Source: Streptomyces odonnellii
Lineage (GTDB): Bacteria > Actinomycetota > Actinomycetes > Streptomycetales > Streptomycetaceae
NCBI RefSeq assembly: GCF_000981895.1
Contig: NZ_LATD01000073.1
Span: 36,600 to 100,599, forward strand
DNA length: 64,000 bases
Reading direction: 5' to 3'
Shown: in pieces, positions 35,041-44,176 of the stretch
Numbering within the stretch: position 1 is the first letter of the stretch
Layout of the letters: each line of letters begins with the position of its first letter
Translations under genes and position numbers: made by a program
Notes under the pieces: generated by a model
Databases searched by the model: none
The model's input: only the letters and a program-made list of their open reading frames with translations
What the model was told of the DNA's origin: nothing

Positions 35041-36090
35041 TCAGGTGAAGGCCTGCATGATCTTGTCGTGGATCAGGCGGAGCTGCGTGTTCACATCGGC
35101 CGCACCCGCCAGATCGCGGCCGGTGAAGGCCTTGACGAGGCTGCGGTCGGTGATGGCGCAGATCATGTGGTTGACGCCGCTGGGTGCGATCTCCCGCTGG
35201 ATCTTCTCCAGACACTCCTCGGGGGTGCCCGCTATGGAGAGGCGTTCGGCGATCGCGGGCGTGGTCAGCTCGATGCCTCGGGCCAGGTCACCCGCTGCGA
35301 TGGCGTCGATGACCGGTTTCACCTCGCCCGGATCGACCCCGTTGCGGAGCAGCTGTTCCTCGGGCATCGAGGAGGCGTAGATGCCCACCATGCTGCGGGC
35401 CGCGTCCTTGGCGGCCGCGGAGTCGGGCCCGGTGGCGAAGACGACCCAGGCGCCTATGTCCAGTGACCGCCAGTCCTTCCCCGCCCGCTCGGCCCCGGCC
35501 CGGATGTGCCGTACCGCGTATTCGTACGCCTCCCGCGTATAGCTCAGCGCGTGATGGCAGCCGTCGGACAACTCCCCCGCCGCTTCGAAGGACTTGGGCC
35601 CGCGCATCGCGCCGAGCTTGAGCGGCACACGCTCCTGGACGGGGCGGGCGAAGGTGAACAGCCCGTTGTAGGTGAAGAACTCGCCGTCGTACGAGATGGC
35701 GCCCTCGTCCAGCACCGTACGCACCACATGCAGCGCCTCCTTGACCCGTGACAACGGCCGGGCCCGGGCCCACTCGATGCCGTACTGGGCCAGCAGCCCG
35801 AAGTTCCCGCTGGACAGCACGCCCTCGGCCCGCCCGCCGGACAGCTCGTCAAGTGTCGCCAGGGCCTGGGCGATCAGGGTGGGCTCCCGGAGCGTTACGG
35901 GGGAGACGCTCGGGCCGAGGCGGATCTGGCTGGTCTGGCCCGCGGCCGCGGCGAAGAGCAGCCACAGGTCTTTGTGCCAGGTCTCGTCAGCGGCATAACA
36001 CGCGTGGAAGCCCAGCTCATCGGCGAGCCTGATCGAGGCCAGTGACTCCTGGAGCGGATAGTCGGGGAGCATCGCGTAGCTGAATTTCAC
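35041..36090 (-). CDS. Luciferase-like (LLM) F420-dependent oxidoreductase
   Basis: 349 residues. Bacterial luciferase-type TIM barrel using reduced F420 or FMN. Seen: MKFSYAMLPDYPLQESLASI start, IRLADELGFHACYAADETWH, RLGPSVSPVTLREPTLIAQAL, GRAEGVLSSGNFG, VPLKLGAMRGPKSFEAAGEL and a C-terminal GTPEECLEKIQREIAPSGVN. It resembles F420-linked methylenetetrahydromethanopterin-reductase-like proteins of actinobacteria. Neighbours on either side give no pathway. The substrate is unknown. Confidence 0.9.
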   Translation of the reverse strand: MKFSYAMLPDYPLQESLASIRLADELGFHACYAADETWHKDLWLLFAAAAGQTSQIRLGPSVSPVTLREPTLIAQALATLDELSGGRAEGVLSSGNFGLLAQYGIEWARARPLSRVKEALHVVRTVLDEGAISYDGEFFTYNGLFTFARPVQERVPLKLGAMRGPKSFEAAGELSDGCHHALSYTREAYEYAVRHIRAGAERAGKDWRSLDIGAWVVFATGPDSAAAKDAARSMVGIYASSMPEEQLLRNGVDPGEVKPVIDAIAAGDLARGIELTTPAIAERLSIAGTPEECLEKIQREIAPSGVNHMICAITDRSLVKAFTGRDLAGAADVNTQLRLIHDKIMQAFT

Positions 36091-36305
36091 GGGCGCCGCC
36101 TTCCGTAGCGGGAACGGGCGGTATGAACCGCCGGGCCGGTTACCTCACCCGAGAGTGTGGACGCGATCCGCCAACTGTCCAGTGCCACAACACAGTTGAT
36201 CAGTACGGGACCAGGCACTCACCGCTCCGGACCGCCCACACACGTCGCACAGGCACTCGGCCGGGCAGGCCCGGAACAGCCTGCCCGGCCACACGGAAAA
36301 GCCGG

Positions 36306-37280
36306 TCAGGCGCGGACGCGCTCCACGGAGACGACGTCGTAGTCCGTCTCGGGTGTCGGTGCCTCGACGTCGAAGCGGGCGTTGGGGAGATAGATACGGT
36401 CGCCGTGGACGGCGGCCGTCGTCGGGACGCGGAAGTGCTCCGGGTCGGTGATACGGGTGACCGCGGTGCCCCTCGTACCGGCGGCGTCGAGCCGCAGAAC
36501 GTCAATCGCGTTCTGGCGCTGCTGCACGACATAGAGGAGACGGCCGAGGAGGAGCAGGCCGTCGCCGTTGGGCAGGAGGAGCGGGCCGATGTCCACTCTG
36601 CGCGCCACCCCGGTACGGGGATTCACCCGCATCAGGCTGCCCCCGTCGGCGAAGTCGTTGACCACCAGCAGTGCACGGCCGTCCGGTGTCGCGGTAATGC
36701 CGTTCCCGGTGATGACCGCCCCCTGGACCCAGTCGCCGGACAGCGGCACGGTGACGACCCGGTCCGCGGGCTCGCCCCGCCGGCCGAGCGGCAGCTTGTA
36801 GAGCTGCGGTTCGAACGAGTCCGTGAACCAGGCGGCATCGGGCGTCAGGAACACATCATTGACCAGCGTCAGGTCCGTGCCCACGGAGAAGGTCTTCGTG
36901 ATCCTGCCCGTACGGAGGTCGGCGATCCGGATCTCGCCGCTCGCCCCGCCGCACAGGAACAGCCTGCCCCAGGCATCGATCTTGAGTCCGGCGACGGGGT
37001 GTTCGGGACCGGGCCCCTGGATGACGATCCGGCCTCTGCCGGTCGCGAGGTTCGCACGGTACACAGCGCCGTGCGCCATCGATCCGAAATAGGCGTACGG
37101 CTCCGAACCGATGGTGATGCCCTCGGGCCGGAAACCGTCCGGCAGGGGAAACCGGGCCGGCCACCGCCTCCGCACAGATGCCGCGGCGGCCGCCGTACCG
37201 CCCGGCGGACCCACAAGCGCCGCACCACCCACAGCGGCAGCGGCTCCGAACAAACTCCGCCGCGCGAAAGAACGTTGCAT
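36306..37280 (-). CDS. Tat-exported SMP-30/gluconolactonase-like protein
   Basis: 324 residues from the ATG at 37280, with GGGAGG 9 bases upstream. The leader FARRSLFGAAAAVGGAALVG is a twin-arginine signal, so it folds before export. The rest is a beta-propeller of the SMP-30/LRE type (FRPEGITIGSEPYAYFGS, VAGLKIDAWGRLFLCGG, LVNDVFLTPDAAWFTDS, ITGNGITATPDGRALLVV). Such proteins hydrolyse lactones or bind small organics outside the cell. It is divergent from the MFS-pobA pair, across overlapping hairpins, and might act on an aromatic-plant-derived compound, but that is inference. Confidence 0.87.
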   Translation of the reverse strand: MQRSFARRSLFGAAAAVGGAALVGPPGGTAAAAASVRRRWPARFPLPDGFRPEGITIGSEPYAYFGSMAHGAVYRANLATGRGRIVIQGPGPEHPVAGLKIDAWGRLFLCGGASGEIRIADLRTGRITKTFSVGTDLTLVNDVFLTPDAAWFTDSFEPQLYKLPLGRRGEPADRVVTVPLSGDWVQGAVITGNGITATPDGRALLVVNDFADGGSLMRVNPRTGVARRVDIGPLLLPNGDGLLLLGRLLYVVQQRQNAIDVLRLDAAGTRGTAVTRITDPEHFRVPTTAAVHGDRIYLPNARFDVEAPTPETDYDVVSVERVRA

Positions 37281-37447
37281 GACGAGCGTCCTCCCAAGAA
37301 TCCGGTACACGTCCCCCACACCCCACCACACACCCCGGCCGCATACACGGATTGACCGGAACACACCCGCATCCGTCTCCTCACCGATGACGGCCCATCA
37401 GACCGCTGCCGGGTGCGCCCCGGAGATCGGGATTTCGGACGGGTTGT

Positions 37448-37491
37448 GCGCCTGGCACTGTCCGGACGGTGCCAGGCGCACCGTCCGGACA
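37448..37491. promoter_or_regulatory. Two overlapping, mutually exclusive hairpins upstream of the MFS gene
   Basis: Stem 1: GCGCCTGGCAC (37448-37458) with GTGCCAGGCGC (37469-37479). Stem 2: TGTCCGGACGGTGC (37459-37472) with GCACCGTCCGGACA (37478-37491). Both are perfect, and the second arm of 1 overlaps both arms of 2, so only one can form at once. They lie in the 324-base gap between the divergent SMP-30 gene and the MFS gene, about 114 bases before the MFS start. They could be an attenuator or a double operator. Confidence 0.6.
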
Positions 37492-37604
37492 CGGAAGCGC
37501 CAGGACCGTTGACGGGTCCCCGGGGCGGTGGCACCATCCCACCGCCCAGCACGCCGAAGAAAAGTTCACATGGCGAACGAGCGTCAAGGGAAGGGGTCCT
37601 CGCG

Positions 37605-39074
37605 ATGCAGCCGCGGACAACCGACGCGGGATCGAGCGGGCCGGTCACCGGCGGAGAACGCCGGGTCTGGCAGCCTTACCACACACTCTGGGCCGTGCTT
37701 CTCGGCGGCTGGCTCTTCAGCTATGCCGACCGCGCCATCACCGGTCCGGTCGTGACCTGGCTGATCAACAACGACATCGGCCTGATCGGCGGGTCCAGCC
37801 ATCCCCACGCGCTCGGCGGGCTCATCGGCAGTCTCTTCTTCGCGGGCTACATGCTCACCCAGTACCCCGGCGGCTACCTCGGCGACCGGTACGGCCACCG
37901 TGCGATGCTCGCGATATCCCTGGTCTGGGCCGGCGTGACGACCGTACTGACCGGCCTGGTCACCGGTCTGATCGTGTTCGTCGCGCTGCGCGTGCTGACC
38001 GGGCTCGGCGAGGGCGTCTTCTACTCCAACGACCGCACCCTGATCGCCAAGCACTCGCCACCGGGCAAGGTCAGTCTCGGCATGGGCGTCGTCATCACCG
38101 GGCTCTCGCTCGGCCTGACCATCGCCACGATCGGCGCCCCGTACCTCCTCGACTGGGGCGTCGACTCCTTCGGGAAGGAGGACGGCTGGCGCATGCCGTT
38201 CCTGGTCCTCGGCGGTGCCACCCTGCTCTTCGGCTTCGTGATGGTGCCGTACCTGCGCCGTCTCGGCGGGCCGCTCAAGGCGGGCGGCTCCACCGTGCGG
38301 CTGCTGGGCATATCGGCGCTCTTCTGCGCCGCGGTCATGGCGGTCTATCTCGTGGCCGACAGCGCAGGCATGCCCGCCTGGGGCGTGGCCGTCGCCGAGA
38401 CCCTGCTCGCGCTGCTGCTCGTCGGTGTCATCTTCGCACGGCGCGGCGGGCAGGCCGGCGCGATCGTCCGCAACCGGGACGCGATGCTGCTGAGCATCGC
38501 CGCCGTCGCCATTCTGTGGAATCTGTGGTTCTTCAGTTTCTGGTCGGTCTCGATCGTCGCCGACGCCGCCCACAGCTCGTTCGCTCAGGCCGCGCTGGTC
38601 GCCACCTTCAACGCCGGAGCCGGCATCCTCGGCTTTCCCGCCGGCGGACTGCTCTCCGACTGGGCGAAGACGCGGGGCTGGGGCCGCAGGCCCATGCTGG
38701 TCTGGTTCACCCTGATCCAGGGGGTGCTCGTGCTGGCGTTCGGGGCCTATCTGCAGATGGCGGGGAAGCCTTCGCTGGTGGTCATGTCGGTGATGCTCTT
38801 CACCGCCAGCCTGTTCTTCAACGCCCTGCAGCCCATGGCTCACGCACTTGTCGCCGAGGTCGTCGAGGAGCATCAGCGGGGAGCCGCGTTCGGCATGTGG
38901 AATCTGATCGGCGAGATCGGCGCGGTCATCAGCCCGGCGCTCGGCGGCGCGCTCTTCGACACGTACGGTACGTGGGTCGGGGCCATCTACATCGACGGTG
39001 GCCTGATGATCGCCAGCGCGGTGATCTACCTGTACGTACGGGAACAGCGAACGGCATCGCTCGCCCCGGTCTGA
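37605..39074 (+). CDS. MFS transporter, linked to 4-hydroxybenzoate hydroxylase
   Basis: 489 residues from the ATG at 37605, with AGGGG 8 bases upstream; the longer frame from 37413 is shadow. Twelve membrane segments are apparent. Seen: FSYADRAITGPVVTWL in TM1, the A-motif GGYLGDRYGHRAMLA after TM2, LTGLGEGVFYSNDRTL, and a second A-like loop GGLLSDWAKTRGWGRR. It resembles ACS-type organic-acid permeases. Being followed by pobA, it probably imports 4-hydroxybenzoate or a related aromatic acid. Confidence 0.92.
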   Translation: MQPRTTDAGSSGPVTGGERRVWQPYHTLWAVLLGGWLFSYADRAITGPVVTWLINNDIGLIGGSSHPHALGGLIGSLFFAGYMLTQYPGGYLGDRYGHRAMLAISLVWAGVTTVLTGLVTGLIVFVALRVLTGLGEGVFYSNDRTLIAKHSPPGKVSLGMGVVITGLSLGLTIATIGAPYLLDWGVDSFGKEDGWRMPFLVLGGATLLFGFVMVPYLRRLGGPLKAGGSTVRLLGISALFCAAVMAVYLVADSAGMPAWGVAVAETLLALLLVGVIFARRGGQAGAIVRNRDAMLLSIAAVAILWNLWFFSFWSVSIVADAAHSSFAQAALVATFNAGAGILGFPAGGLLSDWAKTRGWGRRPMLVWFTLIQGVLVLAFGAYLQMAGKPSLVVMSVMLFTASLFFNALQPMAHALVAEVVEEHQRGAAFGMWNLIGEIGAVISPALGGALFDTYGTWVGAIYIDGGLMIASAVIYLYVREQRTASLAPV

Positions 39075-39173
39075 CCCGACCGCCCGGGCGGCTCCGGGAC
39101 GCGGGTGAGCAGAAGAAGCGGAACCAGCGCGGCAACAAGTGGCGGAGCGGCAACAGATGAAAGAGGACCGCTG

Positions 39174-40358
39174 ATGCGCACCACCGTCGGCATCGTCGGC
39201 GCCGGACCCGCGGGGCTGCTCCTGGCGAGGCTGCTCCACAACGCGGGCATCGACAGCGTCGTCCTGGAGCGCCGCGACCGCGCGTACGTCGAGCACAGGC
39301 AGCGTGCCGGCGTCCTCGAACAGGCCACCGTCGACGCCCTCCGCGCCGCCGGGGCGGGGGAACGGATGGACCGCGAGGGCATGCCTCATCACGGCATCGA
39401 GCTGCGCTTCAACCGCCGCAGGCACCGCGTCGACTTCTCGTCCCTCACCGGCGGGCGCGGGGTGATGGTGTACGCCCAGACCGAGGTGGTGAAGGACCTC
39501 ATAGCCCTCCAACTCGCCGACGGCGGCCCGCTGCTGTTCGGCACCGAGGTGACCGCCGTCGAGGGCGCCGGCAGCGACAGCCCCACGATCCGGTATCTGC
39601 ACGAAGACCGGGAGCAGACACTGACCTGCGACTTCGTCATCGGCTGCGACGGCTTCCACGGTGTGAGCCGCCATGCGGTCCCCGCGTCCGTGCGCACCAC
39701 GTACGAGCGGACGTACCCCTACTCCTGGCTCGGCATTCTGGCCGAAGCGCCGCCCGTGTACGCGGAGTTGATCTACGCCCACTCGGCGCGCGGCTTCGCA
39801 CTCGCCAGCATGCGGTCGGCTTCGGTCAGCCGGCTCTACCTCCAGGTGCCCAACGGCACCGATCCCGAGGGCTGGTCCGACGAGCGGATCTGGGACGAAC
39901 TCGACGCGCGGTTCGCGACGGACACCGACCCCGGATGGAAACTGGAGCGGGGGCCGGTGACGTCCAAGGCGGTGCTGCCGATGCGCAGCCAGGTGACCGA
40001 ACCCATGTGCCACGGCCGGGTGTTCCTGGCGGGCGACGCGGCCCATATCGTCCCGCCGGCCGGGGCGAAGGGGCTGAACCTGGCCGCCGCCGATGTGATC
40101 GTGCTGGCGCGTGCGCTGATCGCATGGCGGCGTACGGGCTCGGCCGAGCTGCTGGACACGTACTCCGACACCTGTCTGCGGCGGGTGTGGCGGGCAGAAC
40201 ACTTCTCGTACTTCATGACGACGACGCTGCATGCCGATCCGGCCCAGTCGGCTTTCGAGACGCGTTTGCAGTTGTCGCAGTTGGAGCGGGTGGCGACGTC
40301 ACGGCACGCGGCAGCCGAACTGGCCGAGAACTACACGGGTTTGCCGTTGCCCCACTGA
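39174..40358 (+). CDS. pobA: 4-hydroxybenzoate 3-monooxygenase
   Basis: 394 residues from an ATG with GAGGAC upstream; an in-frame start at 39105 is unlikely. FAD-dependent class A hydroxylase converting 4-hydroxybenzoate to protocatechuate with NAD(P)H and O2. Seen: VGIVGAGPAGLLLARLL (FAD), LERRDRAYVEHRQRAGVLEQ, the DG site GCDGFHGVSR, the second FAD motif GRVFLAGDAAHIVPPAGAKG, and LNLAAADVIVLARAL. Length and signature match PobA. It follows an MFS permease by 99 bases, forming an uptake-hydroxylation pair. The pca genes for protocatechuate are not in the window, and no PobR-type regulator adjoins. Confidence 0.93.
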   Translation: MRTTVGIVGAGPAGLLLARLLHNAGIDSVVLERRDRAYVEHRQRAGVLEQATVDALRAAGAGERMDREGMPHHGIELRFNRRRHRVDFSSLTGGRGVMVYAQTEVVKDLIALQLADGGPLLFGTEVTAVEGAGSDSPTIRYLHEDREQTLTCDFVIGCDGFHGVSRHAVPASVRTTYERTYPYSWLGILAEAPPVYAELIYAHSARGFALASMRSASVSRLYLQVPNGTDPEGWSDERIWDELDARFATDTDPGWKLERGPVTSKAVLPMRSQVTEPMCHGRVFLAGDAAHIVPPAGAKGLNLAAADVIVLARALIAWRRTGSAELLDTYSDTCLRRVWRAEHFSYFMTTTLHADPAQSAFETRLQLSQLERVATSRHAAAELAENYTGLPLPH

Positions 40359-40416
40359 GAGGGGCGGGTTGAGAGAGGCGGTTCAGGTACGGTCCCACCG
40401 CGGTGGCCTGAGGGCA

Positions 40417-41148
40417 TCAGGAACGTTTCAGTTCGGTGGGGTTGCCCCGCAGTGTGACCCGTATGCCGGTGTCGGTCACCTGAACCGACTTCATGGACAT
40501 ACCGAGCGGATACGCTTTCTGCCGGGGGCTGTTGGACAGCCAGTCCTCGATGGCCTGTCTGTACTGGTCGGGCGCCGGCCGGCCGAAGATGTTCACCCCG
40601 TCGAGCACGAAGGCCAGACGGCCCGCGTCGATCTCGGGTCTGAGGCCGACCTCCGCGACTCCGCCCGGTCCCATCTGGAGTGTGAGTGTGCCTGAGCCGG
40701 GGTCGGGCCAAACCCCCGCGACCTGGACCTTGCCCTGGCCGACCTGTTGCGCTATCGCACGCGCCGGCACGTCGATCTCGGCCCGTACGCCTCCGATCGT
40801 GGTCGTGCCACCACCGAACCGGACATCGTTGAGCCGGATGTGCATGGCCACGTTCTCAAGGCTGCCGATCCTGGCGTTGTCGCTGTTCACGTCCACGGTG
40901 TCGATGTGCTTCCGCGCTACCGCGATCAGCGGGAGCGAACCGCCCGGTCGCACGTCGACGTCGTGCCCCAGACTCTTCGACAAGGCGGAGGAGATCCTGT
41001 TCTCGATGACCGTACGGGCGACAAGGTCGGCCGCCACGACCAGGATCACGGCAGTGGCGCATGCGAGCAGCGCCGCCGTGAGGAGTCTGTTCTTCGGGAG
41101 CCTGCTGAAACGGCTGAGGGGGTGTCGCCGAAAGGGTTTCCGGCGCAT
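40417..41148 (-). CDS. LmeA-like phospholipid-binding (DUF2993) protein
   Basis: 243 residues from the ATG at 41148. One N-terminal membrane helix (about 20-42, RLLTAALLACATAVILVVAADL) anchors a DUF2993 domain (ARTVIENRISSALSKSL, VDVNSDNARIGSLENVAMHI, ARAIAQQVGQGKVQVAGV). In mycobacteria LmeA is a periplasmic phospholipid-binding factor in lipomannan growth. The start overlaps the MMPL stop (TGATG), with GGGGG close, so the two are translationally coupled. Lipid handling beside a lipid transporter is coherent. Confidence 0.87.
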   Translation of the reverse strand: MRRKPFRRHPLSRFSRLPKNRLLTAALLACATAVILVVAADLVARTVIENRISSALSKSLGHDVDVRPGGSLPLIAVARKHIDTVDVNSDNARIGSLENVAMHIRLNDVRFGGGTTTIGGVRAEIDVPARAIAQQVGQGKVQVAGVWPDPGSGTLTLQMGPGGVAEVGLRPEIDAGRLAFVLDGVNIFGRPAPDQYRQAIEDWLSNSPRQKAYPLGMSMKSVQVTDTGIRVTLRGNPTELKRS

Positions 41149-42557
41149 CAGGCCCCCTCGCACCGGTCGTCGGACCCCGGCGCGGCGGCGTGGGTCATGT
41201 CCGAGGGTCCTTCGGGGTCGAAACGCGGCAGGATCCGGTCGAGCCAGCCGGGGATCCACCAGTTGGTGCCCTTGAACAGATACATCGATGCCGGGCCCAG
41301 GAGAAGGCGTACGACGGTGGCGTCGATGATGACACTGACGGCCAGGCCGAGGGAGATCATCTTGATCACGACGCTGTCGGACAGCAGGAAGGCCAGGAAC
41401 ACACTCGTCATGATGAGCGCCGCCGAGGTGATGACACGTGCGGTGGAACTCAGCCCGGCGGCGATACTGGCGTCGTTGTCCCGCGTGTGGATCCAGGCTT
41501 CCCTGGCGCGTGAGAGCAGGAACACCTCGTAGTCCATGGAGAGACCGAAGACAATGGCGAACATCATCATCGGGACGTAGGACTCGATGGGAACGGTCTC
41601 ATGGACCCCGATCCACTCCCCGCCCCAGCCCCACTGGAACACGGCGACCACAACACCGTAGGCGGCGATCGACAGCATGTTGAGGATCGCGGCACTGATC
41701 GCGATCACAACGCTCCGGAAGACCAGGAGCAGCAGGAGGAACGCGGCGGCGACGACAACGGCGATGATGAGCGGCAGTCGTTCGACGACGATGTCGGTGA
41801 AGGCGATCTGCCCGGCCGTCGTGCCGGTGACATACGCCCGCGCGCCGGCGTTCTCCACCGTCCTGGGCAGCACGGTGTCCTGGAGGGTGTGGGCCAGCTC
41901 AGCGGTGGCATCGTCCTGAGGGCCCGTCCTCGGTGTGACGCTGACGGTGAAGAGCGCGTTGTCGGGACTGGTGACGGCGGGGCCCACCGAGGCGACATCG
42001 CCGGTGTCCGCGATGGCGTCCCGTACGGAGTCGGCGAGCACCTGGCGGTCGCCGGACGTGGGCGTCTGCTTCGCGTCGAGTTCGACGACAACGGTGAGCG
42101 GCCCGTTGGTGCCGGGGCCGAATCCCTCCGTCATCAGGTCGTACGCACGGCGGCTGGTGGTCTGCGCGGGATCGTTGCCCGGGTCCAGGTGTCCGAGATC
42201 GATCGACGCGGCGGGGACGGCGAGGATTCCCAGCAGCAGAACGCCGGCCACCAGGCATGCCCGGGGACGCCGCTTGACGTTCGCGGCCCAGCGGGCCCAG
42301 ATGTCGTCCTGCGCGTCGGGTTCGTCGACCGGGGTACGGACGTGCCACTTGTCGATCTTCGTGCCGACGACTCCGAGGAGAGCGGGTGCCAGTGTGAGAG
42401 AGGCGCCGGCCGCAACCACGACGGTGACGGCCGCGGCCGCACCGAGAGTGCCGATGAACACAATGCCTGACGCGTAGAGACCGGCCAGAGCGATGGCCAC
42501 GGTGACGGCGGCCACGATGACGGCCCGGCCGCTCGTCGACACGGTTCTGCCGAGCAC
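41148..42557 (-). pseudogene. MMPL transporter, 5' half missing
   Basis: 469 residues from a GTG with GGAGG 7 bases upstream. It aligns to the second part of an MMPL (RND lipid/drug) transporter: the tail of the first membrane block (STSGRAVIVAAVTVAIALAG), a full extracytoplasmic loop, and the second membrane block with FAIVFGLSMDYEVFLLSRAR. Family members run about 700 or more residues, with a first block and loop of about 230 residues that are missing. The frame is otherwise unbroken. A truncated protein could be made but would lack one of the two pseudo-repeats. The break adjoins the 3' end of a damaged histidine kinase. Confidence 0.8.
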
Positions 42558-42628
42558 AGTGCCGCCTCCGGTGCCCTGCGGTCGCTATGCGGGATACGGA
42601 TGCGGTATGTGGATGCGGGACGGAGCGG

Positions 42629-44004
42629 TCAAGCACTCGCGTCCGGGGCCGACGGGAGCGTGATGGTGAAAGACGCTCCTCCCTCGGGCGAGGTGCCGGC
42701 CACACTGATGTCTCCGGCCAGACGGCGGACGAGGCGGTGCACGATGGCCAGACCGAGGCCGCTGCCGACGGGCCGGCTGTCGCGGTAACGGGCATGCAGC
42801 GCACGCGGTCGAAAACGATGGGAATGTCGTCGGCGGTCAGGCCGGGCCCACCGTCACGGACCTGGAACCGGGCCCCGCCCGCGGCGTCACACAGAGCGAA
42901 GACGAGCTGTTCACCGGGTGGTGTGACGCGCAAGGCGTTCTCGGCAAGTCCGTCGATCACCTGGCGTACCCGGAAACCGTCCGTCGAGAGCTCCAGCGGC
43001 CGGCCGGGACCGTCGTAGCGGAACCGCACATCCTGGCCCGCACAGCGTACGGACCATGTCCTGGCCGCCTCCGCGAACAGCGCGTCGAGATCGATCCGCC
43101 GCACATCCAGACGGAAGTCGTCCGCGTCCAGCCGGGCGAGATCGAGAAGATCCTTGATGAAGTGTTCGAGACGGCGCGCCTCGGCCAGCACGATGGTGCC
43201 GACAGGCGCCACCTCGTCCTCGTCGATCACTCCTTCCGCGAAGGCCTCCGCATAGCCGAGGATGGCCGTCAGCGGTGTGCGCAACTCGTGGGAGACCGAC
43301 ATCAGGAAGTCGTGCTGACGTTTCTCGCTCCCGCGAAGGCCCTGGTCCAGGGCTGTGAGTGCCTCTGCCAGGTCGACGATCTCCCAGTGCCGGCCCGGTT
43401 CCACCGTGACTCCCCGCTCCCCGCCGGCGAGCCGCCGGGCCGAGGACGCGGCGCGTTTGACGGGCCGGGTGATGTGCCGGGCCAGCAGACCGCCCCCAGT
43501 GTCGCGCCGACCAGGCCGATCGCAGCGGGGAGCAACAGCACACGACGGGTACGAGCCGTCGCGTCGTCGACGGTGGTGAGCGGCTGGGTCAGCACGACGC
43601 CACCACCCGCGGAGCTCGGCGCTCCCTCCAGCAGTACCTCCGCTCCGTCCAGCTCGGCAGTGAGAGACACACTCCGTCCCGCGCGCAGCGCCGCGGCCGT
43701 CTCACCGTCCACCGCGGTGGCGGAGCTGCCCGTCACCGGCCCCGAACGGTGGCACCAGGGCGAGACGCAGCCCGCTGAAGCCGGCGATGCGCTGTTGCCG
43801 GCGCAGCAGCGGCCGCGAGAGCAGTGGTGTGTCGGCCCACACCTTCGCCTGCCGCGACAGGGTCTCACGCTGCTCGGACTCGGTGCTGGAACGCACCAGA
43901 TGCCAGGCGAAAACGCAGGTGAGAAGCGCGGCCAGGGCCGCGACCAGTGTGGTCGAGGTGATGATGGAACGACTGAGCGTCCGGTGCTTCCGGCCGGACT
44001 CCAT
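42629..44004 (-). pseudogene. Histidine kinase with three frameshifts
   Basis: From the ATG at 44004 (GGAGG upstream) the protein reads SRSIITSTTLVAALAALLTC (membrane helix), then a sensor loop. Frame must change at about 43738-43752 and again at a C5 run 43493-43497 (one base lost) to reach HAMP LARHITRPVKRAASSARRLA. The kinase core is clear: H-box VSHELRTPLTAILGYAEAF, N-box GLAENALRVTPPGE, VRDGGPGLTADDIPI. A third lesion, an extra GC near 42799-42802, must be removed to read RYRDSRPVGSGLGLAIVHRL and the stop at 42629. The expected response regulator upstream is absent. Sensor kinase beside MMPL suggests an original lipid/drug stress unit. Confidence 0.85.
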
Positions 44005-44176
44005 GACCGACGATCCTCCGCGGAAGTGACTTCGCACACGCCACGCGTTCATGCGCCGAAGGCCGTTGTGAAGAGCAACGGCTGCCGACCGTAGTCGACG
44101 GACCGCCCGAGCCGCCACCGCTGGCATACTCGGCCCTGCGGACACACGGGTGCCCGCCAGCAGCGGGAGGTACGCG

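Noticed and set aside
37584..40232. 882-codon open frame on the minus strand through the MFS and pobA genes
   Set aside because: It is the GC-driven shadow of two well-supported plus-strand genes; its protein is low-complexity and has no motifs.
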